This document shows positions 62,984-64,000 of a DNA stretch of 64,000 nt, in pieces (positions within the stretch are counted from its first letter, which is position 1; each line of letters opens with the position of its first letter). Origin of the DNA: Clostridia bacterium (lineage in GTDB: Bacteria; Bacillota; Clostridia; Clostridiales; Clostridiaceae); the NCBI GenBank assembly GCA_012523855.1, contig JAAYTB010000159.1, positions 1 through 64,000 on the forward strand. Direction: 5' to 3'. The notes under the pieces are model-generated. The model was not told the DNA's origin. It ran no database searches and saw only the letters and a list, made by a program, of their open reading frames with translations. The position numbers were made by a program, and so were the translations under genes.

Positions 62984-63031
62984 GGGACGGTTCAATACAT
63001 TTGAAAAAGTTTAAAAGTATTGAACCGTCCC
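62984..63031. repeat. palindromic element (15-bp arms) with GGGACGGTTC core
   Basis: GGGACGGTTCAATAC (62984-62998) and GTATTGAACCGTCCC (63017-63031), 18-nt loop. Confidence 0.85.
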
Positions 63032-63055
63032 CTGTAAATAATTTTAAAAAGATGG

Positions 63056-63084
63056 TTGACATTGTAAACTAAGGATGATATATT
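63056..63084 (+). promoter_or_regulatory. sigma-A promoter of the SAM-riboswitch transcript
   Basis: TTGACA (63056-63061) - 17 nt - TATATT (63079-63084). Confidence 0.85.
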
Positions 63085-63132
63085 TATATAAATTACTTAT
63101 AAAACGTAGCGAAATACTACGATAATAACAAT

Positions 63133-63240
63133 TCTTATCAAGAGAGGTGGAGGGAAAGGTCCTGTGAAACCCAGCAACCAGCATGTATTATTGTCATGTA
63201 TGGTGCTAATTCCTTCAGTGAAAGCTGAGAGATGAGAGAA
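63133..63240 (+). ncRNA. SAM-I (S-box) riboswitch aptamer
   Basis: TTATCAAGAGAGGTGGAGGGA...CCCTGTGAAACCCAGCAACC-type core (cctgtgaaacccagcaacc), ggtgctaattcc, gatgagagaa closing strand. Confidence 0.96.
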
Positions 63241-63251
63241 ACTAGTTGATA

Positions 63252-63284
63252 AAGTCTCTTTCATTGAAAGAGACTTTTGTTTTA
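63252..63284 (+). terminator. riboswitch expression-platform terminator
   Basis: aaagtctcttt cattg aaagagacttttgtttt. Confidence 0.9.
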
Positions 63285-63326
63285 TTAATTAAATCATATA
63301 AAAGTGATATGAATAATAATATTTAA

Positions 63327-64000
<674 letters not shown>

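Overview
The window is 64 kb of AT-rich chromosome from an endospore-forming Clostridium-like Firmicute. It is mostly core housekeeping and sporulation loci, and most ORFs fall into recognisable families. In order: a partial ABC ATPase; ychF (minus strand); an M16 peptidase-like pair (ymfF/ymfH); a dcw cluster (mraZ, rsmH, ftsL, spoVD, murE, murF, mraY, ftsW/spoVE, divIB, DUF881-sbp-DUF881) that continues into yggS, sepF, yggT, ylmH, divIVA, a DksA-like gene, lspA, rluD, pyrR and uraA; an RNA methyltransferase gene split by an in-frame TAG; rqcH; a type IV pilus/type II secretion-like operon; efp; spoIIIAA-AH; amaP, nusB, folD, xseAB, ispA, dxs, tlyA, nadK, argR, recN, spoIVB, spo0A; nudF, spoIIM, xerD, dacF, scpAB; ytfJ/DUF2953 (minus); a second D,D-carboxypeptidase; a minus-strand flavoprotein/Fe-S oxidoreductase pair; and a SAM riboswitch with the start of metY. 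I found no CRISPR array, tRNA, rRNA or prophage. The best leads are: (i) three genes (ymfF, mraY, spoIIIAA) where a stem-loop separates a strong Shine-Dalgarno from the start codon; (ii) a probable ATT start for yggT; (iii) MraZ-box repeats in 10-bp phase upstream of mraZ; (iv) a sigma-H-like promoter overlapping a perfect 0A box at spo0A; (v) the T4P-like operon with atypical pilins close to spoIIIA; (vi) a Cys-rich flavoprotein pair of unknown function. All calls come from reading the sequence; no homology search or folding program was run.
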